From assembly GCA_941918925.1 (NCBI GenBank), contig OW799237.1, positions 16,039,201 through 16,103,200 of the forward strand: 64,000 nucleotides of DNA, given 5' to 3'. Of the stretch, positions 11,537-21,424 are shown in pieces. The notes under the pieces are model-generated. The model was not told where the DNA came from and searched no databases. It saw nothing but the letters and a program-made list of their open reading frames with translations. The position numbers and the translations under genes were made by a program. The DNA is from Phyto melanocephala. Taxonomy: Eukaryota; Arthropoda; Insecta; Diptera; Rhinophoridae. Position 1 is the first letter of the stretch. Each line of letters opens with the position of its first letter.

Positions 11537-11951
11537 TATACCCTTCACACGACAGTATAAAAGGGTATATATTAGTTTCTCATTACGTTTGTAATTTTTA
11601 CAATTTTCCTTTCCGATCCCATAAAGTATATTTTTTCTGAAAGCTTATGAGTAGAAGAGTTGATTAAGCCATATCCGTCTGTCCGTATGTATGTTGAAAA
11701 CAAATTTTTCAAGCCCACCGTCATAGCCAAGACATGTAAAAGGTATCGAAATATTAGAAATGTTTGGGAGAAGATTGGCATTGGAAATCAGCATAACTAT
11801 GTGAAATATAAGCAAATAAGCACGATTGCCTCTGTTTTTTCACTTAGTTTTACCACGGTTGTTACTATTTATAGACTTGGTATGCCTTTGGAAATATTTG
11901 TGAAAAATTTTAGACAAATCAGTCACTAATCGGCAAAGTTATAGGCAAATA

Positions 11952-13289
11952 TTTCTTAATGAAATAGAACATTGCACAATTACAATGGATTGTTGGAAAT
12001 CCCGTGCGAATAAAGGCTATCTAACTGTTACGTGCCATTTTATAACTAAAGAATTTGTTTTGCACTCTGCTGTTTTGTCAACAAAAAAACTGCATACAGC
12101 TACCAATCACACCGCAGAAAACATATCAATGTCATTACGGGCAATATTAGATGAGTGGGACATACAGATGAAAGTGGTATCAGTAGTAACGGACAATTAC
12201 TCTACCATGCTAAAAGCGTGCGAGTTGTTACATAAAAGAAATCTTCCTTGCTTTGCACACACTGTAAATCTTGTAGTACAAGATTGTTTGTCGCAGGATT
12301 ATATAAAAGTTATTTTGGCAAAATGTAAGAAGATCGTGACATACTTTAAGAGTAGCACAATATCTTACGAAAAATTTAAAGCTGACCAAGGAAAAGATAA
12401 ACCATACAGTTTATTGCAGGAGTTGCCTACGCGATGGAACAGTGCTTTAAGGATGATTGAAAGAATTTTATTGACAAACAGCTCAATATCCAATATACTT
12501 TTAATTACTTCAAAATCACCAGCCCCTCTTACGGCAGATGACATCGAACTGTTACAAGATCTTAAAGAATTACTTATGCCATTTGATAATGCCACGTTTC
12601 AGACATCTTTCTGCACGGCCGTTACCATTTCATTAATAATTCCTCTGACATATGGTCTTTTCCAAAGTTTTGATGAAATGAAAAATAAATTGAAGACCGC
12701 AGAAGGTTCACAGGCTTGCTTATTTCTTATTGAAAGAGTGAAGAAAAGACTTTTTCCGTATGAAGAACGCACATCTGCAAGATTGGGCACATTATTGGAT
12801 CCTCGTTTCAAAAAAGAAGGTTTTCGTTCCTTATTTAATGCAGATAAAGGAATACAATTTTTACAGAATAAAATTTGTTCATCAACTACCACTGGGCCCA
12901 GCCATCACTTCCTAAATTTGTTGAAAACAAAATAGCTAACAAAATAACAACAAATCAATCTGATGCCATAATTTCCATTAGGCAATATATGGAAAATAAA
13001 ATTCTCCCATACAAAGTGATCCATTGCATTACTGGAATGTGAGTAGTATGATAAATTTGCATGACTATTTAGTTTATATATTTTTCTTTTTTATCACAAT
13101 GCCAATTCAATGTCGGCTATAACTTCTTCTGCATTACATTATTTATGCATACCTGCAACTTCTACTGAATCTGAAAGAATGTTCAGCAAAGCTGGAATCC
13201 TAATATCCGATCGCCAAACTTGTTTGAAACCAAAAAATGTGGGCATGCTCTTATTTATAAACAAAAATTATTTGGTAACCCAAAATTAA
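11952..13289 (+). pseudogene. hAT-family transposase, 5'-truncated and frameshifted
   Basis: The longest frame (11985-12935) encodes 316 residues and is open a little further upstream as EHCTITMDCW. Visible hAT features, numbered from that Met, are the DCW catalytic-Asp region (D2), VTDNYS (D70), the CFAHTVNL motif (C89, H92), LPTRWNS and LLDPRFKK. A frameshift near 12895 moves the reading into PKFVENKIANK and then IRQYMENKILPY. After a further frame change, DPLHYWN is followed by the hAT dimerisation region with LHYLCIPATSTESERMFSKA and LKPKNVGMLLFINKNY, ending at a stop at 13287-13289. A GTGAGT donor-like site follows DPLHYWN, so one break might be an intron. The N-terminal BED zinc finger expected in this family is missing. 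Confidence 0.85.
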
Positions 13290-13610
13290 TCTAATATTTA
13301 CTAAATTTTTATTACCAAAAAACTGATCTCGCGAAGTCACAACTTTTTTGTTTAATTTTCCTTAATAATTATAAGTTATTTTATTCAAAATAAATAAATC
13401 AAAAATATAATTTTGTCATAGAAAAATAATTTTCTTGAAAGCAAAATTTCAATGAATCGAATTATACTTGTATCTATCTGCACAAATGTTTGACTAAATA
13501 GTCAAATATATTAAAGATCGACTAAAAAAATCACATTATATAAATTGTTTAAAAACCGTCAAAAATATCATCCAACGCAACGCTGCTAACAATTCTTCTA
13601 AGTATCCAAT

Positions 13611-13680
13611 ACTATCGATAGTATCGATAGCTTGACCACAAACTATCGAAAATATCGAATGGGACGACTATCGATAGTTT
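13611..13680. promoter_or_regulatory. cluster of TATCGATA palindromes near the hAT 3' end
   Basis: Within about 70 bases there are three full TATCGATA palindromes and two TATCGA half-forms. TATCGATA is the DRE motif bound by DREF, and CGATA is the BEAF-32 core in flies. Here the position just inside the presumed hAT terminus suggests subterminal transposase-binding repeats instead. No evidence of host regulatory use can be read from the sequence. Confidence 0.4.
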
Positions 13681-14229
13681 TGCGGCTCTAAAAAGTACAA
13701 CTGCTTCGGTGTTTCTCCTAAAATTTACAATCGCAAATCGATGTTTTTCAGTTTCAACCAAGAGAGCCAATATGGGTATCAAATCAAACGGCTTGGTACT
13801 AAAATATAGTTAGATATGAAAAGAAAAAAAATCAAGATGGCGTCCTTGATTAAATGACGAATATATGAGTCAAATATAGTAGTTACGGCTTTTTCCCCTT
13901 TAACACCCACAATATTAGAATCAAACAAAAGGGCTTGACAATTATAATGTATTAAACTACAAAAAAAAAGTGGAATACAAGATGGCGTCTGAAACAAAAT
14001 GGCGGAAACAATTTTTTAAGCTCCAACAATATGGCTATCAAGTGCAAGGGCTTGACTAGTAGAATACAGCTAACTATGTAAAAATGATTAATGAAAGATG
14101 GCGTCGGAAATAATAAAGAAAATTGCGTATTGCATGAAATTTAAAATCGAAGCTTATCTACAATGTGGTATTTATACCTATGTACATGACGGTGAAGGGT
14201 GTTATCAGTTTATAACGCTCTTACTTGTT

Positions 14230-14920
14230 GTTTGTTACACTTTTTTGTAAGTATATTGAATTTAACATCCAGATCTGTCTCATTGGTATATGATAATAGG
14301 TTTAGAATTAATATTTGTTTTCACTTTTGAAATTGCACTCCTTTAAACTACTATCTTCATTACAATAAAACTTAGTAGTGTGTTGTTTTGCAGCACACTA
14401 AAACGTGTTGCAAACAAACAATCAAGTCACCTGCAACATTGCTATTATATTTATGTTACCATACAGTAGTAGTTGTCGTTTAAGTACTCCATTCTGATTA
14501 CTTGAACTGTCATTAAACTTTTAAATCATCCTTTTTCTTATTTTCTTAAAAATATGGCTTTTTTGTTGTTAGTGTCTTTTTTCAGAATTTTCTTACTATT
14601 TTGAGAGTATTGCCGTGTTGACTTGTGCAACTTTAAAACGCACATGTACCATAAACATGTCATAATTCTTGCAGTATTTTATTTTGCTGCAATTTTTTAA
14701 GGAAAAAAACAAACAAAAAACACAACAGTTAGTTTGCTGCCTGTCCTAACAATAAAATAATAAATAAGCAACTGAAGAAAGAAAACGTTTGTATAGACAT
14801 TGTCAATGTTCTACGCCAACACGTAATATTGTCGTTGTGGCAACAAGCTTTGAACAGTAACAGCAAAACAGTAAAATATGGGTGTGCAATTTTTGCTGCA
14901 GAAAATACAATTTAAAAATT
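14230..14920. other. no gene; one small hairpin
   Basis: AT-rich DNA without recognisable coding or repeat content. TAGTGTGTTG and CAGCACACTA (about 14376-14400) can form a roughly 10-bp stem, probably by chance. Confidence 0.45.
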
Positions 14921-15775
14921 AACAAGTAAGAGTGCAATATTCGTCTGTGACGAATTTTTTATAACCACCACCAATTTTATGTACTTTTATAACACAAAAT
15001 TTATTATTTTATTAATCGCTATAAAAGAGTTTTTTATACTAATATAAGTATGTAGTTTCTGATTATAAATTCAACTCAGACATTTTAATACAGAGTCCTT
15101 TATTCGTCCAAATTTTTAATTCAGAGAAGTATTATATGAATTCGATATAAAGCGTTATATGGGAGGTGGGCGTGCCACATTTATTTTCCGTTGTTACAAA
15201 GCCTTTGACCAAAAAGCGATGTTTGCAAAATTTCAGAGTCATACATCTCATTTTGTCAGATATATTACGTTTTAAATCTTGAATCTTTCTGCGCGGTGTA
15301 AATTTTCGTACATTTCGATCTATTACTCCTTTCCTAATTCATAGATTTCAGCAATTTTCAAGGCAAACTATTTTTTTTACTCGTGAAATATACATTGGAA
15401 ATTTAATCGCTGTACGTTAATGCGTTTGGTCACAATTGCATTTAATTCGATGTTGGAAGGACGTGGTTTTTTTGACCTACTCTTGCATTACGAGCTATAA
15501 CTCTCTTCATAATATTCCGCTTTAGTTCATTTTGTGTATTTGAAATATGCTGGCAAAGCTTGAGCCCCATAGCTTTTTTGGTTCGAGCTCTATCGTGCTT
15601 TTAACAGACGGACAGACGGACATACGGATGGACATAGCTCATCACATAGATCATCATAAAACGAAACCAGGACTCAAAAAATATATACCCTGTGGGGTCT
15701 TAAATGGATATTTCGATGTGTTACAAACGGAATGACAAAATGAATATACCCCCACCATTTTTTTGGTGGCGGGTA
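14921..15775 (-). mobile_element. Helentron/DINE-1-like element, copy C (minus)
   Basis: Read on the minus strand it begins TATACCCGCCACC (degenerate at the extreme edge), then the hairpin-capable GGTGGGGGTATA, GTCATTCCGTTTGTAACAC, a GACCCCACAGGGTATATAT core and GTCCGTATGTCCGTCTG. It ends in a decayed hairpin (AAATTCGTCACAGACGAAT), then ATTGCACTCTTACTTGTT. It also carries the CATATAACGC and GCCACGCCCACC-like block of copy A. Frames inside (for example 15547-15735) are incidental. Confidence 0.8.
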
Positions 15776-16197
15776 AAAAAACAAAATATATAAAAAATTT
15801 TTTTTTGTAGTAAAAGCTTTTGGTACAGACACCCTACGAAGTAAAGAAATATAATTAATATTTCTATTTACAGAAACTTTTTTTTAATATTTTAAGAAAA
15901 CTGTTTTTTAAGTATTTATTAATTATTAAGTAAAAATTACCGAAATGCTATGAATAGAAAATGACAAAATTTCATAAATTTTAAAAGTTTTTGGTGAATT
16001 GACAACGTGTTCTAAGTGTCAAATTGTCATAATGCGACAATTTTTCAAAATTTTAAAAAAGTGTGACAATTTTACAGTACCGTACCGTATATCATTCTAT
16101 TTATTTGTTTTAAAACTTTTGAGCAATTAAGATATTATGGCAATACGATACTTAGGACACCTTGTGAATTCACTAATTATATTTTTAGTACTATTTT
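15776..16197. other. AT-rich spacer
   Basis: Nothing recognised; a few GACAATTT-like words recur without clear structure. Confidence 0.45.
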
Positions 16198-16559
16198 CAT
16201 ACCCTTCATACCTGTGGTCCCGAGGGTATATACAGCTTTGTGATTCTACTTGTAAAATCTACAATATTATGTCCCTCTGTCCGTGTGTTGGTTAGAATCA
16301 ACTTTTTGAAAACTCCACTTATATGTAATATCAATCTTTTGGAAACGGGAACGAATCGTTATTGAAATCCAGCAAAATCCGCTGAGATATAAGCAAAAAA
16401 ATAAGACTGCCTCTGTTTTGTTACATATTTTTACCACCAAAATTAAACTACTTTCCATAATTTGTTCTTGCAAACTGTTAATTTTTTTGTTGAAATCCTT
16501 ATTAAACAAAGTAATAACAACAGTTTTATTACATCTATCTTTCAAAATCTAATCTTGAG

Positions 16560-16720
16560 ATTATTTTGCACCTCGTTAGTACTGACCTTCATATTATGGC
16601 CATAACCTCATGTAATGCATTTGCACTGGATAAACATATGCTGGATAATCTAAGATATTTACAGTCATACTGGACTATCTGCTTAGTTACCCCACGGCTA
16701 CGGGGTGGATCTAGTATAAA
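16560..16720 (+). mobile_element. second fragment of the non-LTR element's terminal coding end
   Basis: TTACCCCACGGCTACGGGGT at about 16685-16704, followed by GGATCTAGTA, repeats the final codons and stop of the retrotransposon at 17330-17352 (CTCCCGGCCACGGGGTGGAT). In one frame it reads LSYPTATGWI and a stop, against YLPATGWI and a stop in the longer copy. It is a remnant of a related insertion or of a local duplication. Confidence 0.45.
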
Positions 16721-16847
16721 CCCCTCTTTTGTCTTTTTTGGTAAACTTTAGAAAACAGATTTTGCTATTAATGTTAAAATTTTTTAAATTAAGCTAGTAA
16801 TTAGAAAGGAACTGTCAATGCTTTGTCAGCGGGCTGACGTTACTCTA

Positions 16848-17475
16848 GTTTGCGCACGAGCGGGCTGATGAGCTAGCCAGGAGAGGGTCTGCTTTGGATA
16901 TCTCTAACGCCATTGCAGTTGCAATCCCGTTAGGGACTATTAAAAGCAGAATCTCCAGACACTTTCTCCGGTAGGCTGATGACAGGTGGCGTGGACTGAG
17001 CACGTGTAAGGTGGCACGGCTTTCGTGGTCCTCTTTTGATGCACGACGTACATTGCAACTTAACAGTCGAAGTCGTAGGGACATATCGAGGCTGCTAGCG
17101 GTATCGACGGGTCAGTGGATGTTTGGCAAATATACAAGTCGACTCGGACTTCCATCGAACGACCATTGTCGCAGCTGTCTAAATAGAGAGCAGGAGGAAT
17201 CAGTTTTCCACCTTCTCTGGGAATGTCCTGCACTGGCGGCTAAAGGACACAGATTTCTGGGCGAACATATACTGGATGGCCTCTCTGCGATATCTGAAGT
17301 TGGACTAAATTATCTACTGAGATACCTCCCGGCCACGGGGTGGATCTAGTACCCTTACTCTTGGATTTATTCTGAGATACATTAAAAGCTGACGAGTGAT
17401 GTGGTCCTGTCAAAACGGAGTCATATAGACTCTACTTGACTGTTTGCGTGCAGCGAACTACCACGATAACCAACC
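16848..17475 (+). pseudogene. non-LTR retrotransposon 3' end (RNase H tail and C-terminal zinc motif)
   Basis: One frame runs from about 16848 to 17349 with a single internal stop near 16970. It starts with ERADELARRGSAL, the C-terminal signature of the RNase H domain found in I, R1 and LOA-type elements. It continues through RRDISRLLAVSTGQWMFGKY and RLGLPSNDHCRSC, then ESVFHLLWECPAL, a C-x2-C...H...C motif typical of the end of their ORF2. The protein ends at GWI before TAG. The tail closes with an AACCAACCAACCAACA-type run near 17470, consistent with a microsatellite-like 3' end. The 5' part, including the reverse transcriptase, is absent. It is the most GC-rich part of this region. Confidence 0.8.
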
Positions 17476-17714
17476 AACCAACAAGCTAGTTATTACAATA
17501 TTCTCCAAATTTATTGAAAATTTCTAAAATTCTCCAAATAAAATATATATTTTTTTACATATTTCAACTTTTTCCTATTTATGTATGTAAAATTTAAATT
17601 AAAAAAAAGTTAAATTAACCGACATTAAAAAAAATATATTTTAGAATTTTATAGTAAAACTTCTCTGGTGGGTATAGTAAATTCGCCACAACCAAACACA
17701 GCTCCCTTAGTTGT

Positions 17715-18230
17715 TGTTATTGTTACCATAATTGTTTGAAGATATCTTTCTGTTGCTCTCTATTTAATATCGTAATTGTTGTTCATTGATTGGAAAGTTC
17801 ATTTAGTCTTTCTTTTTCCATAAAGTTGAAAATATTTTTGTGTTGTTCCCTTTTCTTGTTTGGCTGTTAACAATAAAGGATTAAATGCTTTCAATAATAG
17901 TTATAAACATGATATTAATAACAGGCCACAGCAGTAACAACAATAACAAAAGCCAAGCTTTATTGGTTTTTATTTTCTTTGCAAAAAAATGTTTTTTATA
18001 TTAAATAAAAATTGTGTTAAAATTTTAAACGTGCTTTAGTTTAAGGAATTTTTTGACATTATAAACTAATAAAAGGTTTTGAGTTTCCTATTTTGCAGTT
18101 GTTGCTATTGTAATCAAATACTACTTAAAGTTTAATAAAAGAAAAACATTAACAAGTCTTAAAGGTCATGATTTTGTAGTTATGCTAAGAAAATCACGTA
18201 AATATAAACAATAAAAGTTTAAAAAAAAAA
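17715..18230. other. AT-rich spacer
   Basis: No gene or known repeat recognised. Confidence 0.5.
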
Positions 18231-18232
18231 TA

Positions 18233-18591
18233 CAGTGAGGCCTCGATTAACCGTGAATCGGTTAACCGGAAATGGTCGAATAACCGGGACAGAAAATTTT
18301 TAATAATTTCCATGAATTTTTTTTGTTTTGTTTGGACTAACCGTGATTACATCTATTATCCGGGATTCTAAGGTTTTTTTATTGCCTTTGAACAGTTAAA
18401 ACTATTTTTTTTACAAAAATTTTCCTTTTTTTTTTCTTAAATTATTTAAACATTTTTAAAGCCAAATATATTTGCTCTGAATAAATGAATTATATATAAA
18501 TAATAAATGTTTTAAAGTACAACTCAAAATTGTTATCAATTGTGCAGAATGCTTTCGGTCCCGACCATTACGAATAATCGAGGTCTTAGTG
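18233..18591. mobile_element. pogo/Tigger-like MITE (359 bp)
   Basis: The ends CAGTGAGGCCTCGATTAACC (left) and AATAATCGAGGTCTTAGTG (right) are imperfect inverted repeats of about 20 bases. They are bounded by TA at 18231-18232 and 18592-18593. CAGTG...CCTCGATTAA ends are characteristic of pogo/Tigger-type members of the Tc1/mariner superfamily. The interior shows further TAACCGTGATT-like words and is non-coding. Confidence 0.75.
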
Positions 18592-18593
18592 TA

Positions 18594-19855
18594 TAAATAT
18601 TTTTTTTTTTTGTTGTAAGTTTCTTTCAAAAGTTTAAAGGCTACTGCTTGTACTTTTAGTCAAGCAAAAAGAAGAAAGAAAAAAATCTATCTGTAACATA
18701 TTCATGCAATTATTTTTGCCATAAACTTAGCGATTGCTGTCAAATTTATCATTGGCGCCTCTTTAAAACTCATCACATAAACATTAAATTGAATTTTATG
18801 ACCAGCGGAAAAAACAAATAAGTTGATGTATTTGCTAAAACTAATGACGAAAAAAAATAAATAAAACGACAGTGTGTTAAGTTAATTTTAAAACAAATCT
18901 TTTTAAAAGCTTAATAACTGCATGTAGTCTTACTTTGTGTAGCCACTGTAAATCAATTATATGTCTGTTTATTTGCACTTTATGTCATTTTAGTACAAAC
19001 TAGCTTGTCATCTTAAATCCCTTTTATTTTCCTTTAACATTTTGTTTTTTGCCAGCCATCGTTAATAAATTCAAGGCGGCTTCTTTTTTAAGTTGCTTGC
19101 ATCTTGTTTTAGTTATTTGTTAAAGAAAACAAAAAAAAAAACTTTCATCTTTTCATCTTTGACACATGGCATAATAATAATGTCCATAATGTGTAATTTT
19201 GAAGCAAAAACAGTATTAAGTGTCACATTTGTTGTTGATGCATTTATGCTTCAGATTTGTTTTTCGCTCTCCTTCTCCTTAGCGTTTTTGTGATTTGTGT
19301 GGAAAGCAGCAGTACTTTAGAGGCAATAAAAATGACATGTGCGTATATACTTATGCAGTTGAAAATATAAATTAAAAAAAAATGAACATATTGCTGTACT
19401 TAGTATTCTGTATATTTTAACATTTCAAAGAATTATGTTTATTTTAAGCAAATAAACAACAACACAACACTTTGATCAATTGCCAGCTGAAAAATAATCG
19501 ATGATGACATATTTTGTACAATCATGGGTGGTGATGACAGTGATCTTATTAGACATTGCATGGAAAGACAAGAGTTAACTTGACATTGGCTGAATCTGTT
19601 TCTTTTATCATTTTAACAGACATATATTTAACTTTACTTCAGATCTGGATGTATTGCATACACTTTTTTGTTTATTATCGTTTATTCTCATTAGTAACAA
19701 GTTTGCCAATTATTAAGAAATTTTTTAATATATTTGAGGGCTTTGCTATATTCTTCAATAAAAACAGAACAATTCTGAATCACCAGTCTACTTATCCGAT
19801 TAAAAACCTACAATTTTCTTATAGCTAAATATAACCCATTCTAGCCTCTTGTTCG
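18594..19855. other. AT-rich stretch, nothing recognised
   Basis: Frames at 19093-19293 and 19556-19828 (plus) have hydrophobic, AT-driven composition and no motif, so I do not call them genes. Confidence 0.5.
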
Positions 19856-19859
19856 CTCT

Positions 19860-20478
19860 TCCCGTAAATTTACAGATGTGAACTCAAAACTGGTGCTCGA
19901 ATGTGTTCTGAAGCTTAATAAGTGTGCCTCTATGAACGAACTAACTCTAATGTCGGTTAAGGAACATGTTGGCATAGATGAAAATGAGGCGGCGAACGAA
20001 CTTTCGATAAGGGTAGCTGCTGTAGTATTCTGCGAACCGGAGCTCCTGTGGATGGGATAGTGCGGGCGAAAGTTCCACAATGGATGGAGTCTATAAACCT
20101 AAGAAAGTGGATGCAAACGACCACATGCAGACAGGCAAGTATTGTGCTCGAAAAGCCCCTTGGCAGATATGCAGTCAGGGTACTCGGATATAATCGGAGG
20201 ACCCTGAGCTGGATAACTGCTTTGGTCACAGGGCATGGTAACTTCAAATATAATTTGCACAAGATCGGGGTTGTAGAGGATGATGCTGGCAGAATCTGCC
20301 TTAAGACTGCTGAGACTTGGTATGCGAATGTCCGGCAATGGCTGGCAAAAGACTTAGTACCACTAACAGGCACGCGTTGAATGTGAGTGCTATGGGGGAA
20401 ATTAGTCTGGGTCTGATGCTGGCGATTAAAAAGGACTCTGCGATGAGGATTGTAGATAATCATCAGTCTGCAATGTGA
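19860..20478 (+). pseudogene. non-LTR retrotransposon RNase H and C-terminal relic
   Basis: Three frame segments follow each other. At 19878-20060 is an RNase H end (SVKEHVGIDENEAANELS, where family members have a VPGH..I.GNE.ADELA pattern). From about 20048 comes MQTTTCRQASIVLEKPLG, then RRTLSWITALVTGHGNF and LHKIGVVEDDAGRICL, matching the L.R.L..L.TGH..L..HL..MG pattern that precedes the terminal zinc motif. After a frameshift, CECPAMAGKRL resumes. The Cys/His motif is damaged. It belongs to the same broad I/R1/Jockey-type group as 16848-17475, but it is a different family. Confidence 0.75.
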
Positions 20479-20577
20479 AGTCACAAATGTCTAGAGCAAA
20501 CGCCTGGGACGTAATCTTTGAGTTACGAAGGGGTTCGAAAAGGTATTATTTATGGAAGAGGTCTGCTTCGATACACC

Positions 20578-20614
20578 GTCCTTTATTTAAGAATTTTTTT
20601 CTTAAATAAAGGAC
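20578..20614. repeat. perfect hairpin, 16-bp stem
   Basis: GTCCTTTATTTAAGAA (20578-20593) is the exact reverse complement of TTCTTAAATAAAGGAC (20599-20614), with a 5-base T loop. It lies about 100 bases past the end of the non-LTR coding relic and could belong to that element's 3' region. A transcription terminator function is not expected in this context. Confidence 0.85.
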
Positions 20615-20619
20615 GCAAT

Positions 20620-21105
20620 TTTTTTATATTGTGATAAGAGCTTTGTACCTTTGAAAAGTCTACAGTCAGTTAAGGTTGTGTGCTAACTGTTTTCTGAACA
20701 TTTGTAAGGTGTTGAAATATATATGTACACTGTGGTTTGTTTCTAACTCTTTATTGAAACTTAGAAGAGGCAGAAAACTAAGATAGAAACGCTTGATAGA
20801 GTTTTGTTGCTTATTCTTAAACAATTTAATGAGAATAATTGCCTGCCGATTCTTATGTAAATATTTAAATGGCTGGAGACACAAGCATAAGACTTGTTTA
20901 TTAGGCATGTTAAGTTGCATAATTTTGGCTTTGACAATATTATGTAACGGTTTACACGTTAATCAGCTTTTTGTGAATATGTGTACAAAAAAATAAATAT
21001 CATCAGTATAATATAGATCCCTAGTTCTTCATATTCATAAAGCCTCATTCATTATTATATCCAGTACACAGTTTGAGGATCTAAAATAGTACATAATATT
21101 AAAGT
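20620..21105. other. AT-rich spacer
   Basis: Nothing recognised on either strand. Confidence 0.45.
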
Positions 21106-21109
21106 AGTT

Positions 21110-21400
21110 AATTTTGCACTAGTTCAATCTGAATTACATTTTTCATGACTTCTAAATAAAATAGTGCAAAAAAAGGAATAATTCATGCTTCCCTAAATTC
21201 AATATAGTTTTTCATAAATGATGTGCTTCAAATTACATGCAAAATTACTCAAACAAGTCATGTAAACAAACAAAATCAGCTCATGAAACATTGGTCTTTT
21301 TATTATCGTATAATATTCATGCATTCCAAGCAGTTAATGGAATAAAGTGAAGTTTATTAATATAATCTTTTAAACACTTGATCGCCAATGAGACTCTAAT
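21110..21400 (+). repeat. diverged copy of the 4130/53053 MITE family
   Basis: GCACTAGTTCAATCTGAATT, then ACATTTTTCATGACTTCTAA at 21117-21160, closely matches the start of the repeat at 53053. Downstream blocks (AATGATGTGCTTCAAATTAC, CATGTAAACAAAC, and ATTAATATAATC with AAACAC) keep the same order. The CCCAGCAAAAA terminus is not visible, so the copy is incomplete. Confidence 0.55.
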
Positions 21401-21424
21401 ATTCAAATTCAATCCAAAAAAGTT

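Larger units (their letters stand above)
11537..14229 (+). mobile_element. Helentron/DINE-1-like element, copy D, with nested hAT
   Basis: The 5' end TATACCCTTCACAC is followed by AAAAGGGTATATA, TCCGATCCCATAAAGTATA and GTCCGTCTGTCCGTATG-like sequence in degenerate form. The 3' part after about 13690 contains 'gatggcgtc' and 'aaaatggcgg' blocks shared with copy L, and ends with GAAGGGTGTTATC and AACGCTCTTACTTGTT; the 3' hairpin itself has decayed. Similarity to copy L stops at about 11955 and resumes at about 13690, so the hAT sequence between is an insertion or captured segment. Confidence 0.7.
16198..17714 (+). mobile_element. Helentron/DINE-1-like element, copy F, with nested non-LTR fragment
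   Basis: The 5' part (16198 to about 16455) has ATACCCTTCATACC, a matching GAGGGTATATA, GTCCCTCTGTCCGTGTG and the GAGATATAAGCAAAAA block of copies D, J and L. A degenerate 3' end lies at about 17670-17714: GGTGGGTATAGTAAATTCGC, then ACCAAACACAGCTCCCTTAG. Between them sits unrelated non-LTR retrotransposon sequence. I join the two parts by order, orientation and the spacing seen in D and L; the 3' end is weakly preserved. Confidence 0.55.

Noticed and set aside
12365..12892. minus frames of 76 and 97 codons
   Set aside because: Antisense shadows of the hAT transposase, which has clear motifs on the plus strand.
15547..15735. 62-codon plus frame with TDGQTDIRMD
   Set aside because: The apparent motif is the translated (GTCY)n microsatellite of Helentron C; similar Asp/Gly/Gln runs occur at 56380-56637 in copy K.
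16845..17084. 79-codon minus frame
   Set aside because: Antisense to the RNase H tail of the plus-strand retrotransposon; open by composition.
19957..20484. 175-codon minus frame opposite a non-LTR relic
   Set aside because: The plus strand shows ordered RNase H and C-terminal motifs; the minus frame is antisense to them and has no motif.
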